A DNA stretch of 64,000 nucleotides from Agaricus subrufescens (GCA_029945375.1 CM057061.1:930001-994000); one strand, 5' to 3'. Counted from the first letter of the stretch, positions 36,101 to 48,189 are shown. The notes: generated by a model not told the origin, from the letters alone. Numbers and translations: made by a program.

Positions 36101-36694
36101 GCATGTTGTGGTGTAAACACGAAGCCCGCTTTTGCCATCTGCCAAAGGGAGATTGTGAATTGATAGTAAAGTCGACTTGATGACACGGACCTTCTTAGAA
36201 TTGGCACCATGATTCTTGGTTCGGTCATGTATCCAGCCATCACCCACAGAATATGTTTGCAATCGGGCCTTTTCCATAGCTTTTGACGTGGGCAGACGAT
36301 TCTTATTCGAAAACGTGAATCTATACGGTGACTTTTGTCAGAACTGGAACACTGATGAGCGACCGACATACCGGCCGTTAACGAGATCGGCCTTTAAGCC
36401 GCATCGCACGATAGCCCAGGGACAGGTCTTTGAGCATTTGGTCCAATGGATATCATAGGGATCATCATCTGCATCCCAGTCCGCAATTTCCTTATCGCAA
36501 AGGAAACAGGTGACGCTATCTCGCTCCTCGAAACTGGGGCTGTAGTAGAAGCCGGCATCTGCGAGTGTGGTGGGGTTTGCAAGGAACGAGTCCGGATGGG
36601 GCCATTTTACATTCTTCCAGGCGCCCGTTTTTGCAGCATTCTGGAGTCTGACGGGTTTTTCGAAGGACTCGAGGCGGTTGTGGAGGCAGTGCAT
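33114..36694 (-). CDS. Bir1/survivin-like BIR-domain protein (chromosomal passenger complex)
   Basis: 1141 residues from exons 36694-36372, 36320-36191, 36138-36029 and 35976-33114 (1142 codons). Two BIR domains lie in the first ~195 residues. The first has CFLCDKEIADWDADDDP then H...C with seven residues between. The second has CLYCGISLSSWDADDDPLEE then HQKREGSC with the usual six. The rest is a long disordered, alternately acidic and basic tail with tandem repeats. A terminal helix follows (DMTVEEWIRYQMEVEFDKFK ... EEVRKVIEGL). This matches fungal Bir1/Cut17, which brings INCENP-Aurora B to centromeres. The start at 36694 (MHCLHNRLESFEKP) fits the family; an in-frame ATG at 36778 would add 28 residues and overlap the neighbouring WAPL start codon. 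Confidence 0.85.
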
Positions 36695-36776
36695 ATGGTG
36701 GGTGTTGAAAGCGAAGAGTCGCGTCGGGTCACGCGTTCTGGTCACGCGTCCTGGGCCGCCGTCGTCACCCACTCCC
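36695..36776. promoter_or_regulatory. 82-bp divergent promoter, Bir1 / WAPL
   Basis: Only 82 bp separate the two divergent ATGs. It contains repeated ACGCG elements (acgcgttctggtcacgcgtcc, about 36731-36750), which resemble MCB (ACGCGT) cell-cycle sites bound by MBF-type factors in fungi. An ACGCGT sequence is present at 36731-36736 and CACGCGT at 36743-36749. Co-regulation at G1/S is a reasonable inference. Confidence 0.55.
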
Positions 36777-39503
36777 ATGAAGACCTATGGCAAGAAGCCG
36801 CGCAGCGACAACGACCCGCTCCCGGCCCCCAAACGTCGCCGACTCTCTCCGGATGCCGGCCCCTCGCTCAAACTCACCAAGCGCATGCTCGGCCGGTCCA
36901 AGACCGAGCCCTCCATCGCCAGCCCGCTGCCGGCCGCTGCCGCCCTGACGTCGCGCACCATCTCGATGCCCGCCCTGCCGCCCCAGCCCCCGCCGCCCGA
37001 ACAGGAGCGTCGGCCCGCCCTCTCGGCGCCGCGAGTGAAGCACACATATGCCGGCCAGTCCCGGTCGTTCCTCATCTCTCTCCCTGTCTCGGACATGAAC
37101 CCGGACGCCATCCAGGGCATAGACAGAATAGACGACGGCCTGGCTGAGCCAGAGTCCTACTCCTCTCTCCGTGACAGATGGGCCGTTGGTCTGCCCGAAG
37201 ACGATGCTCCCTCCGCGTCCACTCCAAAGTCCCGTTCCAAGTCAAACTCCAATAATGGCACCCCTCCCAAGAAAGCAAAGGGCAAAGCAAAGGCTCAGAC
37301 AGCCTATCTACCACCGAACATGATGAACCCTCTAAAGAGTATCACCGAGTTGCGCAGTAAAGGTGAATCCAGGCGATTCTTAGATGAAGCGGGATACCTT
37401 TTCGAAGGCATGGATCCCTCCAGCAGTACGGGCTTGAAGCGGTCAAGGTAGACACCCTTCTCACCACGCTCTGCGTTAACTCACATTTACGATCACATAG
37501 TGCCTCTGAGATAACGACGAAACTTTGCGACGAGGACTTTGCAAGAAAAGCCAAAGCGGCCGATTTCTATCCGAAAACCTGGGACGTCTTTCTAAGAGCA
37601 GGAGCAGGCAAAGGCGAAGACAAAGTATGTTGACACCTCCTCATAACACTCTCCACTAACGTTATACCTTCTAGGTTCTCGATATACTCCTTGTCTTCCT
37701 CATTGCTCTAATTGCACGAAACCGCGACGACTTGATTGAGCTAGTTCACCAAGAAATGCCTGCGTTCCCTGACACCAACACGACACACTCAGGCAAAGGA
37801 AAGGAAAAAGAGCATTCTTGCGACAACGCATTTATCGCCATCCTCTTCTTCATTTTCAATGTCTCAGCAACCACAGATCCGCTAGCAATGAGCTCACCCT
37901 CGAATTCGTCATCCGACATGGAATTCAAACAGATTGGGTTGAGTAAGAAAGACAAAATTATAGTGGGTACCTTTGACTGTCTAACAACTGCGACTTATCC
38001 ATTTTTTCAGCTATCCAATATATATTCGGCGATATCTAACAAGTCTAATATTTTCAGACGTGGCACTCCTGTCCGTTCTTTACTTCCTTCAAGCCATTCT
38101 AGCACTTATGTCCTAATCTCCATAGATCACAACATCTCTGTTGATATCACACATCCTCACCTTCCTTCCACCCTCTTATATTCCTCATAGATATCTTCCC
38201 GACCTCTTGCATTCTCTCCGTTCCTGCCTTCGCTCCTCATTCCTGCCAAATAGACCCTTCAAAGGGGTCTACCCGCAGGATGACCCAGCTTTCGAATGCA
38301 TCAAGAATTGTTTACAACTCTTAGATGTATACCTCTTGAATCAATGGGCACCCGAGGTGGAGGATAATATTCACGAACAAATGAAACAAGATAATCTAGA
38401 CAAATTGAGGGATGCAGGGGATGAATGGTTTATAGATGATTTGATTTCCGTTGCCGTATGTGCGGAAATCAAGTTGAGAGAGGGCGGTTCTGTTGACACA
38501 GGTACGTGCATATATGCATATATCTACTGATTGTTTTTGATGACGATACTCTCTAGTATCAGAATGCCTTGAAGGACTGTTACGCGTTCTTGTAAACCTA
38601 ACGCACCGTGATGAAGATTGGTCAAGTAAAGTCATTAATAACGACTTTGCAGTCCCCTTTATCATTCGACTCCTCGCTTTGTCTGATCTGCAGAAGAACC
38701 TCGTCCATGATACCGACGAGGACGGCATGAAATTCAAACGCGAGGATCAGGATGATAATGAAATGGACATTTTAGACCCTCTTGACAAGCAGAAATCCAC
38801 GTCGGGGGCGTCACCGAGTCGCATCTTTGATCGATTATGCTTGACTTTAGGTTTACTCATGAATCTCGTGCACAGCGCACGAGAGACTAAAGATATGCTA
38901 CGTCAAACGAGTACGTCCGAAAAACAGAACGAAATGCACTTGTCATCAACTAATACTGTTTTCAAAGAGCTTTCTCCGACTTGTCCACTCAAGTCCGCAT
39001 CATGTGCAAAAAGAAAAGGGTGTACATGCGCCAATCCCACGAACGCGATCCAGATCCTAGTCAAGATATACAATGCGAATCAATCCATCACCCTAGACGC
39101 GACTTTGTCATCATATAAAACTAAACGCGAACCATCATCAACTCCTCCCCCTCCTCCGTCTACGACACCATCACCACCCACAACAACGGGAGCGGATGAG
39201 GCTCGTCTCATTCAAGGCACCTTAGCCATCCTTTTCGGTCTTCTCATGGACAGCTCCCCACCAAACCAAACCCTCATCATCTCCTCTCTTCCGGACGCCA
39301 ATGGTCATGATGGCGTTATCAATAATAAATTGAAGCTAACGAGATTAGTAGAGCAGGGAAAAGATTTTGTAGCCTTTTATGATGCTATCCATCGAGCCGC
39401 CGCAACAGATAATGATGATGATTCTGGCGATGTCAACGGAGGTGATAGCCAGAGTGCGAATGAAGTTGTCGGGATTTTGGAACGGTTAAGGGATAGTTAT
39501 TAA
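36777..39503 (+). CDS. WAPL (wings apart-like) cohesin-release factor
   Basis: 821 residues from exons 36777-37447, 37501-37624, 37675-37962, 38011-38070, 38126-38501 and 38557-39503 (822 codons). The N-terminal ~220 residues are disordered, basic and Pro-rich (KKPRSDNDPLPAPKRRRLSP). The WAPL helical-repeat domain starts at about 225. It runs through SASEITTKLCDEDFARKAKA, VLDILLVFLIALIARNRDDL, ISNKSNIFRRGTP, LLRVLVNLTHRDEDW and LCLTLGLLMNLVHSA. The family releases cohesin from chromatin with Pds5. The 60-nt fourth exon is supported by phase and by continuity of the helical repeat. It shares a very short promoter with Bir1. The C-terminus holds a Pro/Thr-rich insert before GTLAILFGLLMDS. Confidence 0.85.
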
Positions 39504-39865
39504 GATTCATCGATAGGGCCGTTCATGTGGAATTGATTTGTTCGTTTTTTGATTCAATTTTGTTTTCTATCATCCATTCGTGATGTTTATTGACATCTCG
39601 ACTCTATCGCAATTGCTAAAATTCCTTTCATCGAGCAACTTCTTTTTCTTTCTATCCAAAAAATACATGTGTGATTTTATCAATAGCGATAGATGTGAAC
39701 AATCCAAGACGACAGCATTGACGACAACATTTCGACAAACAAGAAAGCACAACATAGCGGCAAAAATGAATCAGACGTAAAAGTACAAGGAGGGACGGAA
39801 CCAGCAAACAATTCGTGCGACAAGCCACCACTACGGCTAATAGTTAAGAACATTCGAGTGCTTTT
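39504..39865. other. Convergent 3' region, WAPL / Argonaute
   Basis: 362 bp of A/T-rich sequence between two converging genes. Fits paired 3' untranslated regions. No gene seen. Confidence 0.6.
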
Positions 39866-42800
39866 TCACTATTTTTGAGTCAACAATTAGCTGTTTTCGT
39901 GAAACTTACGGGTAACCATTCTCACCATGAAGTACATATTTCCAGCTTGATTGTCATGTAACGGCCTAAACCTTTCCTTCAAATCTTGTAAGCCACCACC
40001 ACTACCGCCAGCGGTGGAAGAAGCAGTGTCGGAACTGGAACGAGGATCATAGTGATTTTTGGCACGTTTACAGACGAGATGAGCATCTGGCAATACAATC
40101 AGTATTCGAGTCGTCAACCAGGCCGAAGTCAGAACATCAACGTACAGTATACTGGTGCGGGAATGGATACGGAACGAGTGGCGCGGGCGAATATATGACA
40201 AAGAGAAAAAGATAGTATTTGAAGGGCATCCGCCCTATGACAAAAAAAATGTGTCAATTATCTCCCGACCTTCAGCCAGGTGAGACCAACGTACTGGAAA
40301 TTGTTTTCCTAATTGGATAATAAAAATAAACGTTTTGAAAGGCTGGTACAGTAAAGGGTTCAGTTGACTCACATCGTAGATAACCTATATCAACGCAAGT
40401 TCAGCACCAACATATAGTCGAAAGTTACTTCCTTTATACTCACGGAATAATGAGAGGGTCGACTAGTTCCGATTATACCTCCATGGCTCATGAGATAATA
40501 GTCGAAATCGATCGGATGGGTTATGACCTGGTCAATGACCATACCCGCAGGACAATTTCCACTCCTGTCCGCCTGGTTCTTGTCGTTGGGGTTTTGTGGA
40601 CAAAACCTACAGCGTGAATGATATCATTACTGAAGAAATCTGCAAGAATGATGATGAATACCTGTAATGATGACGTTTCCCGACGACGATAAATGTGATT
40701 TTCGGGTTAAACTTGGCCGCTTTACAAGCCTCTAAGGACTGTTAGGAACACCCAGAGTAACGCATATATTATCCTCATCGCAACGCACCTCTGATTTCGT
40801 CAAGCTCTATAAGCAGACTCAGTATCGTACTTATCACTTTGGGGCCATGAAAGCGTACCTTTCTCGATTACTATCTTGAACTCTCCTTCAGAAACTCCAT
40901 CTTGGACTGTGTTCAAAACAATAAGAGAAGTAAAAGGCTCAAAAATACAGACCTCGGAAAAACAAGAGTCGCTTCGGAGTAGCCACCTGTGCACTCCTCT
41001 TTTCCACTGTCACTTGATAGCCCTTATATTTGTTGAAAATTTGCTTCAATAAAGCAGTATGTCAGTATCAGAAAAGAAAGGGTGATACGAGACCATACAA
41101 GGCACATGTTCCTGAGATCCATGATGTCTTCTCTCTTGCCATCCTGCGCGCGGCTCGCAGCGACGTATTTGACGCCATTGACATCAACACTCCCAACAAC
41201 AGAGGCATAGGACGGAATCCCTAAACTGGCGGAGTGAGGGGGCGGGTGCATAACATCAGCACCTAGAGCGAGCTGTCAAAACCAATAAAACGCTCGAGAA
41301 AAAAAGTATGTGGATTTCATTACCAAGGATGATAGTAGGTTCCTTCAGAAAGGCTGCTCCTTCGTTGGCCGGGTCAAGTATTGAATTAATTCCTGACAGT
41401 TTCGGATTGATCCTATGGATGTATTGAGCTGTCGGCAACCAATAACGACTCCAAAAACAAAAGGACGAACTTGAGGAGAATATTATTCCAGAATTGGTCA
41501 TTCGCGCGGATACATTTTGATGCTTGGATACATTGCGTTGGAATGCCTTTCTGCGCTCAAAATTTGAGTTTATACACAGCAGAGAATGAGTGAATATACA
41601 AACAGAAACGTCACCAAAGCTGAACACCAGCTCTTTCAGCACTTGGGAATATTCATGAACAACCGATAACTTACTGTTTGACGCTTAGGTATATGTCACC
41701 TGCGACGTTAGGCAAAATGACAACAAACATAGATGGTCCTTCTTGTTTTGCTAGAGGAGGTGAGTTAAAACAATCGGTGCCAGCTCCCTGGAGTTGCTGG
41801 AGAGAGATGTTGTCCAGTCCCATATCCACGAGAAAAGATCTAAATTACCTGAGCGATGTTGCCTTGACCATTAAACCACTTGATGAGTGGTTGCTCCGTC
41901 AATACGGTCATGCCTTTGAAGTTGTCAGGAGACTTCATCTCATGGCTGAGTTGATAAATCCATTATACATACCCCGAGCACGCGCACCGCGCACCAATTC
42001 CTTCACCAGACGATCCGCGGCAGCCCCATCAAATCTCCTTTGACTTTCGTAAATGACCACGACCCACTTCCGGAGCTCTGCTGGCCGGTAGAACTTTTTG
42101 TCGACCCTGTCAAACAATACAGTCAAGACTAAAATGATGCGGCCCTGTAACATCAGACCTACATATTCCAACTTCCGTTACTGGGGTACTATAACTCAAA
42201 GTCAGACCCATCGAAGCGATGAAAGATCAACAACCAAAAAATAAATTTACCACTGTTTTCTGAGTACTATCCTCATGATAGTTCAGAGGCGGGGTCGGTA
42301 ACAATCGGGCAGGGATGGACAATGGCTGAGTAGAAACGAGTGCAAGACCAAAATGCTGAACTATAGGTGAATTTTCGAATGATAGGAGCTGGATGATGGT
42401 TAGTGAGATGATTCCTCAGAACAGAGATGACAATACGTTAAGGCCCCTTCGGATTTCTTGGAACCGGTCAGAGGGCCTCATTCTTGCAAAGTCAACCATC
42501 TCCCTAGTCTTGTCTTGAAAAAGTTCTTTTTTCACGATCTTCCCTTCCGGAACAACTAATAACTCTAATGGGATCATCGCCTCACTCGAGTCAACCTAGA
42601 ACAGGATTTATCACTTGTGAATTTAGAGTGAGAAAGTACTTACCTTGGCGCATATAACATCAGGGAACGTCAACGCCCTGTTGTCGTGAAGTTGAAAATA
42701 TGTTGCAACACTTATCTGTTGTCCATTGTAGTCGAACATCAGGTTGCGAGCACCAACAGTGCTCAGACCCTTGATCACTCGGTTCCTATTATTATGAATA

Positions 42801-44292
42801 GCTCGAACCGAGAGGTTCTGCAGGAAGTTCGAAAGCGCAATTCTTTTTCTAGGCGTCAAGCCTTGTCCAGGTATGAGCATCCTCGGGTCCTGTGCATCAA
42901 AAAAACTCAAACAAAGATCTAGCAACGGGCCAGACTTATACATCATCGCGGAGGTTACGTCCACGTTGATCAGCAGCCTGTTCGCTCCAGGTCTAACAGA
43001 CTGAAAGTAGCCTCTCCAGAGTTCAACACCCCCACCAATATCTCTTCGATGTTCCGGAACAAAGAAGGATTTCGAGTTGGTGGGATACCTGAAAATTACG
43101 TCTGTTCGGATAGCTATATTTAGAGCCTCACGCAGATGTCACTTTACAACCGTAAAAAAAAGAGTGGAAACACCTGCCTGGAGGGTAGCTAGTATCGCGT
43201 TATCCGCTTCCTGACGTCCTGCCAAAAATTCTCGGAGTAATCTTGAAACAAGGATGATGGAAACCATTCAGTCGCATACATAGAAGTACCTAATACTAAC
43301 TCTGGATTGAGAGTAGCCACCTTCTTGATAGTAACTTCATAAGGTGGCCGCGGCTTGCGGGCGTTTGGGTTGGGGGGCCGCAAATGGAAAGTCCACTGTC
43401 AAGTAATAACACTCTGTCAATAAAACACAGAACAAAAAACAAGAAAAAAAACAAGTTGACTGACGCTCCTCTCGTCTTCAGGACCTAGGGGCAGAACCCG
43501 AGCAGCGAACATATTCCTTCTACCATCAAATGCCGCTACTGGGTTAAAAATTTCCGGAGCAACTTGAGTTTGCAGGTGTTGAATGATTTTGATATTGAAG
43601 GCTACAGATTCGCTCTCCGGTACGATGACTGAAAAAGTGGTTTCAAAACGAGGAAAGGTGATGCTAAGCACGTATAGCTCAGTCAGACTTACCAACTACA
43701 TATCAAGGAGAAAAGGTAACTCAATACCGACTAAAACCCACACCATAGAGAACATACCATCATAGTGCTGAATGAGTTCATTCGGCGGAAGGACTTCATA
43801 TGCATTAGTATTAACCGCGAGTTGTCGAGTCGACTTTGTTCCATAGTTAGGTCTTTTAACAATGATAGACCGAACCCGATCTTGGTTTGCACCATGTTGA
43901 GTGTTTATACAGTAGAGTGCAAATTGATACAGTTAGATGCCGTACTCACTCGGAACATTGGTCTGACCATCGGTCACTGGCGGTCCTATGTTGAGAGCAG
44001 CAGGAGCCACCTGATGGGGAGGGCCAGGGAAAGCACCCCCGGGTGCTCCTCTGCCACCCCCACGGAAGCCGCCCCCACGGCCACCACCTCCACCACGGCC
44101 ACCACCACCACCACGGCCACCACCTCCACCACGGTCACTACCTCCTCGGTCACTACCTCCCCAGCTACCTCCCCCACCGCGGCCACCTCCACCACGGCCA
44201 CCTCCACCACGGCCACCTCCACCACCACGGTTACCACCTCCACCGCGTCCACGCTGTGCTGAACCTCGATCGGGGGCAGTTCTAGGAGGCAT
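39866..44292 (-). CDS. Argonaute (QDE-2 type), slicer residues intact
   Basis: 971 residues in 26 exons; lengths sum to 972 codons. Exons: 44292-43950, 43880-43758, 43628-43465, 43395-43290, 43218-43178, 43126-42644, 42595-42437, 42388-42251, 42188-42163, 42106-41973, 41913-41849, 41796-41675, 41619-41604, 41550-41471, 41412-41324, 41262-41099, 41043-40953, 40900-40859, 40806-40789, 40731-40662, 40606-40444, 40384-40373, 40308-40295, 40234-40146, 40086-39926, 39868-39866. A Gly/Arg-rich N-tail precedes the N, PAZ, MID and PIWI domains. The tetrad is present: D in [11 protein letters not shown] (~699), E in GKREDIMDL (~740), D in RDGVSEG (~783) and H in [14 protein letters not shown] (~919). 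It should cleave target RNA in RNA silencing. The final exon is only the stop codon, ending at the conserved MYFM; without that splice 12 extra residues would follow. Confidence 0.88.
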
Positions 44293-44937
44293 GTATTGGT
44301 AGAATACAAGTCAGATAGCAGGGTATTACTGCGGGACTCCGAGTGTTATATATACGTTTTGATTAGCGCCGAACCTAGGTGACTGAGCCTGATTCTTCTC
44401 CCAGTTTCTCCTGATCGCACATGACGCACACCTTATTAGGAACCATACCCCAGGCCTTACTATACTACAAGATACCACCTCGCGTTCCGCATCCAGCCTC
44501 GCACTTGCAAATAGGCTTTACAAATGCCAGCATACCAGATAGGACAACCCTGTGAAAACAGCTTGCACATGTGAGTGAACGTGAGTGTGTTATATTCGGA
44601 CAGAAGGAGAGGACTTACCTACCAATCACATGCGTACGCATATGAGCTAGTGTCTTCCCTGAATAATGCATACGTGTCCATTGCGTTACTGCGGACGAAG
44701 ACCGCGCCATTTTTACCTTTTATCCATCTCACTTCCGAAGAACATTCCAGGCTTCTCCCGATAGCAGAATTTTACCATGCGCAGAATGTTCAAGAAGAAT
44801 ATCGCTCAACTTATTGCAAATTCCAGGGTGTCCAACGACACAATATTACTTGTAACCACTAAATATTAGATAACTGTTATATCCTATAACAACCACACGT
44901 TGAGAAACCAGATCATTCTTACGTATGTTCCGCTCAC
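44293..44937. other. Argonaute promoter / intergenic region
   Basis: 645 bp between the Argonaute start and the tRNase Z 3' end (both minus). A TATATA-like element lies at 44347-44354, about 55 bp upstream of the Argonaute ATG. A 95-codon plus-strand frame at 44575-44862 lacks an ATG and family features, so it was not called. Confidence 0.5.
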
Positions 44938-47900
44938 CTAAGAGTCTATTGCTGCAAACTCTAACGGTTCTTCAATCACTTCCATATCCTCGTCTCCTTC
45001 CTCCATAGAATCAGTGTAGCACTGTTCGATGGCCGGAAGATACAAATTCATCTTCCAAATTTTGTCAAGACTCAACTCCGCAAGATCGAGTGCTAGTGCA
45101 ACAACCGGTTCCCCTTCCTCGAATGTGTTTTCGTACGGTCGTACGCCGGTCCCTTCTTTTATACTTTGGATGGTCGGTAATTCCCTCTCGACCTTGACTT
45201 CTTGTGGTTTAGTTACCGGCTCCCCGCTTTCGAGTGTCTTTTCTGACGGTGGGACGAGTACTTTCTCTCCTTCGGTAATGTCTGTCTGCGATTTAGCTTT
45301 TAAGGGTATTATTTTAGGATAACGTGCTGAAAAATGCGTCAGGAGAACATTCTTCGCCTTCGCACTAGAACGGGAGGACAAAATGAATTAATACATAGCC
45401 GCGCCTAAATGAAAGTAACAACATACTTCCGGGCGATCTGAATTGCCTGTCCAACAGTACTATGCGCTCTTGCTTGAGCCGCTTCTAGGTGATCGTCGGC
45501 CATACTGGCCTCATGAATGAGTAAAGTAGCACCAGACGCCACTTTAACCACGCTCTGAGTTGGCATAGTGTCCCCAGTGAATCTGTAGAGAAAAAAAATT
45601 TTTTTAGAATGTTTTTGACTCGTGTCCAGGGAAAAGAAGGTACATACCCTATACTCCAGCCGTCCTTATGCCGGAAGAATACACCAAATGCCTTCGTTCT
45701 ATGTTCAACGTCCATAGTCTCGAAGGAACTCAAATCGAGATTGTGACAAATATCCAGTGCATTTTTTCTGGACCTGTGATAATGAGTTCAGTTCTCATGC
45801 TGACCAGACGGGAAAACAATGAACCAACAATTGTATATCTAACCACGGTTCAATTCCACCCGTACGCCGAAGTGCGAGCTCGTCATCGTAATCCCATTTG
45901 GGATTCAACGCCTCACTAACGACTTGGACCACTCCATTTCCCCTGGGATCATCATTCAATCCGAGATCCTCCAACTCATGAATCTCCTTCAGGATACGGT
46001 GGATGGATCGGACCGAAACAACATGAAGAGGATATTCCGGGGGGTTGGGAAGCTGAAAGCTAGAATTAGATTTTAAAGGTAGATACACACCCCATAAACT
46101 TACCAGCCGCCGCGCCCTCAATAGTTTTGCTAGTCCCATATGATGATCCCCGTGAGCATGGCTCACAAAAATACATTTCAAATTTCTCAAAACTTCTTCA
46201 ATGCCTTTCTCCCCCTTTCCAAAGAAGCGAGTTAATTGACCCATCGTGCCCTCGCCACAATCTAACAGGATATTACCACTTGGAGTGCGGATCAAGGTTG
46301 AAAGGACTAGGGTGCATGAGACTCGAAAAACGGAAGTTCCAACGAAAAAAACAAGCTATACTCACCATTGCGATACTTGGTAGGAAGAGCGCTCCCCGTA
46401 CCCAAAGGGAGAATTTTTACACCAGAAAGCTGTGGCTGCTCTTGACTGACAAAATTGGTGACAGCTTCCTTCGCTTTCTCAAAAGCTCTTGCTGTTTTCT
46501 CTGGTAAGGGTTGGGGATGATTAAAAGCGGGATGAAACAAGTCAACTTGGGGCGTTGAATCTATCTTTGGAGGACCAGCGGGTCTAACAGGGATAGTTAA
46601 TTGAGTAGACAAGATTTGAGTTCTAGTGGGTAAAGAAGGAATATCTTCGGTTCAAGTGAATCAGCTGCAAGGCAACGATAGGGGTACAAAAAACATACCT
46701 GCGAGAGAATTAGGCAAAGAGGTGTTAAACTTGGGAATGGGGAATGCCACAGGATCTAATTGAGAAAGACAATACTGTTTGAAGCCGTGGCTCGTGAAAG
46801 TGAGTGGGCTTGGGCTGTGTTTAGGAGACGATACGACATGCTGTTGATCGACGGTGTCAAAACGGCAGGTTGATCAATAGATATAAACGGAATGACCTCA
46901 GTTGTTTCAGGGAAACCTTTCATGAAATCGATGTATCGTTCATCCTGGATCACACCCTCACCAAGAAGATGATAAATGACCCTGACAGTATGCTTCTCTA
47001 TGTCACTGGGGTCAATCGATCGGAAAGGCTTGTAGGCCGTGTCGAAGGAACGAATGACAGAGGGAATCATTTCGATCGCAGGAACGTCGAGTATAATCAC
47101 AACGGCTGGAGGTTCGCTCTGGCCTACACAATCCTCGGGAAACACAGTTCTCATTTCCGGTCCTGAAGGACCTTGCACCTCGAACTGGATTGTCTCGCCC
47201 CGTGAAAGTTTTGCACGCAAAGTATTTCTTGGAACACCAAGCTCGTTCATTTTTTTCCCATCAACTTTGCCACGCGTACGAGGACCGACGACGACGTATC
47301 CAAGAGCAGACGACTGTGGAAATACGGACGGAGGAGAAAATGAGGGCAATTGCAGCCGAAAACTGCTGGGTATATTGGGTCGGCCGTAATCGTCTACTTC
47401 TGTTGATTCACCTTCTTTTTTGCCCTAGGAAAGAGAGATGCATAAGATACATACAGTGAACAGATGAGTATATGAACGTACCCAGCGTCGACTAGACTCT
47501 TCTGATTTAAACATGTATTTAAGGCATTTGTCAGAGCTTAAGCCCTGTCTGGGTGGTTTCACACCGAGTTTCGGGATTTTCGATGACGAGTCAGGCAAAT
47601 CTGACCTTTTGCGTTTTTGACCTACTTCTTCCTCCAAGTCCTCAGTCGACTGCTCAAGAGAAAATGGATGCCGGAGAATAGGGAATGAGTATACGGTAAC
47701 GTTCTCATCCTTGTACGCGAGTTCCGGATGCGGTGTGCTAGGGTCTGGCACATGTTCTGTCACTTTGACGTCTAACTGGTCTCTGATGTCAATTAGGTTT
47801 TACGCTTTTGAGAACGATGGCTGTGACCAACCTGAAGAGATAATCTCGCATAGACGCGATATAATGCCGCAGTCCAGGTGGGCCAACGACATCGATCTTT

Positions 47901-48189
47901 CCGATGCCGTTGTCAGCGAATGTCATGATCATACCTACTGTTTGTAAGCACAGTAGACATTGCCGTAAAAGAATTGCGACGCACCTGCAAGGCCGCTGGC
48001 TCTCTGCGTGGTCACTTGAGAAAGAAAAACGCCCCGCATTCTCTTCCAGTTTTTGGAGCTCTGAAGAAAGGCGCGATTGGTATTCTCTCCAGCATTGAAC
48101 ATGTATTTTCCATTCTCGAAATTGACGAGGATCGTAGGCTCGGTGTCGTGTGAAAGAGAAGTCACGGCGGTGGTAACCCAGCTCTGCAT
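44938..48189 (-). CDS. tRNase Z, long form (Trz1/ELAC2 type)
   Basis: Endonuclease that removes the 3' trailer of pre-tRNAs. 893 residues, exons 48189-47985, 47937-47832, 47782-47482, 47424-46897, 46840-46699, 46644-46366, 46306-46104, 46052-45844, 45773-45648, 45582-45427 and 45364-44938 (894 codons). The N-terminal pseudo-catalytic half starts MQSWVTTAVTSLSHDTEPTI and carries GVFLSQVTTQRASGLAG. The C-terminal half has LPLGTGSALPTKYRN, LLDCGEGTMGQL, metal motif SHAHGDHHMG (~572-578), GFTGDT, HEAS and HFSARYPKI. Long tRNase Z normally serves nucleus and mitochondria. In-frame codons upstream of 48189 encode a mitochondrial-like basic stretch but contain no ATG. It is divergent from the aminotransferase gene. 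Confidence 0.92.

Noticed and set aside
36446..37147. 233-codon plus-strand ORF with Ala/Pro/Arg-rich end
   Set aside because: Overlaps Bir1 antisense and then WAPL in a wrong frame. WAPL and Bir1 exons explain the region.
41615..41663. Argonaute exon encoding [11 protein letters not shown]
   Set aside because: Does not join in phase. Splicing to the acceptor at 41620 gives the family-typical VKHFGDVS.
43986..44309. 107-codon Val/Glu-rich minus ORF and matching plus-strand His- and Thr-rich ORFs
   Set aside because: Other-frame readings of the GGN repeats that encode the Gly/Arg tail of Argonaute.
44575..44862. 95-codon plus-strand ORF upstream of Argonaute
   Set aside because: Starts with GTG and not ATG, has no recognisable motif and no splice partners.
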